The notes beneath the pieces are model-generated. The model was not told the origin of the DNA, made no database searches, and worked only from the letters and a program-made list of their open reading frames with translations. Source: Marinobacter salicampi (GTDB lineage Bacteria; Pseudomonadota; Gammaproteobacteria; Pseudomonadales; Oleiphilaceae). Taken from it: 64,000 nucleotides of DNA. The stretch covers positions 54,213 through 118,212 of the forward strand of contig NZ_JAAMPF010000027.1 of NCBI RefSeq assembly GCF_011074795.1. Reading direction: 5' to 3'. The position numbers and the translations under genes were made by a program. Of this stretch, positions 63,954-64,000 are shown one piece after another (the first letter of the stretch is position 1; each line of letters begins with the position of its first letter).

Positions 63954-64000
63954 ACCGCCAGAAAGCAAAAAGCCGATCAAAAGATCGGCTTTTTTCAATA
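63954..64000. repeat. Terminator cassette, copy 2, at the right edge
   Basis: Same 47-bp unit as 63824-63870, differing mainly in the loop (AAAA for AGGC) and one base in the A-run. It ends exactly at the window edge, so further copies may follow. The 83 bases between the copies hold GC-rich sequence with no supported gene. Confidence 0.85.

Noticed and set aside
63764..63998. Two overlapping minus-strand frames near the right edge
   Set aside because: They share sequence only because the terminator cassette is repeated; parts are translations of the hairpins.
1..64000. Search for tRNA, rRNA, CRISPR arrays, prophage genes, integrases and transposases
   Set aside because: None was recognised on either strand by eye; a covariance-model scan would be needed to exclude small RNAs.

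Overview
The window reads as chromosomal DNA of a moderately GC-rich marine gammaproteobacterium. Gene content and protein style fit a Marinobacter-like organism best: the liu, liv and bkd gene sets, the paired PA2779/PA2778-type proteins, a class I PHA synthase with an intracellular depolymerase, and an SbtA-type bicarbonate permease. The genus is inferred from memory of these families; no 16S gene or database match supports it.

The left 38 kb is an almost complete system for taking up and burning branched-chain amino acids. A leucine dehydrogenase (cut by the left edge) faces an operon for the branched-chain 2-oxoacid dehydrogenase (E1 alpha, E1 beta, E2). That operon ends in a Hanks-type protein kinase gene. 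Next come the MerR regulator LiuR and the leucine operon (liuA, B, C, D, E, an AhpD-like protein and an acyl-CoA synthetase), closed by a strong terminator, and then ilvE and a BON/MscS channel gene. After a short unrelated block (outer-membrane protein, SbtA permease, DUF7352-like protein, NhaR-like regulator, OsmC), the minus strand carries a Liv ABC transporter (livG, F, substrate-binding protein, livH, M), a thioesterase and an acyl-CoA synthetase. The valine branch follows: acyl-CoA dehydrogenase, enoyl-CoA hydratase, 3-hydroxyisobutyryl-CoA hydrolase and mmsB, flanked by an AraC regulator, a LysR regulator and mmsA. Four TTTACG-rich elements lie before bkd, liuR, livG and the minus-strand acyl-CoA synthetase, and probably form one LiuR regulon.

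From 38 to 40 kb there is a more AT-rich patch with a lipoprotein and a doubtful small gene. A second, different 2-oxoacid dehydrogenase operon (E1 alpha, E1 beta, E2) lies at 40.3-43.9 kb; its E2 has a very acidic linker. Neither dehydrogenase operon includes an E3 gene, so E3 must be encoded outside the window.

The right third is mixed. It has a glutamine amidotransferase, a membrane protein, a small secreted or membrane protein with a C39-like peptidase lipoprotein, CheV, a ZIP transporter, several uncharacterised proteins, YciO and BolA homologues, and topoisomerase III. A three-gene signalling operon (OmpR-type regulator, FecR-like periplasmic protein, CHASE2 histidine kinase) follows. 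The window ends with a small lipoprotein, a gamma-glutamylcyclotransferase-like protein, phaC and phaZ, and two copies of one terminator cassette.

Points most worth a second look: the kinase attached to the bkd operon; a 100-bp cloverleaf-like inverted repeat upstream of liuB; a pair of 17-bp direct repeats at a 21-bp period in the araC/acyl-CoA dehydrogenase promoter; and the CHASE2-FecR signalling operon. No tRNA, rRNA, CRISPR array, prophage or intact insertion sequence was seen.
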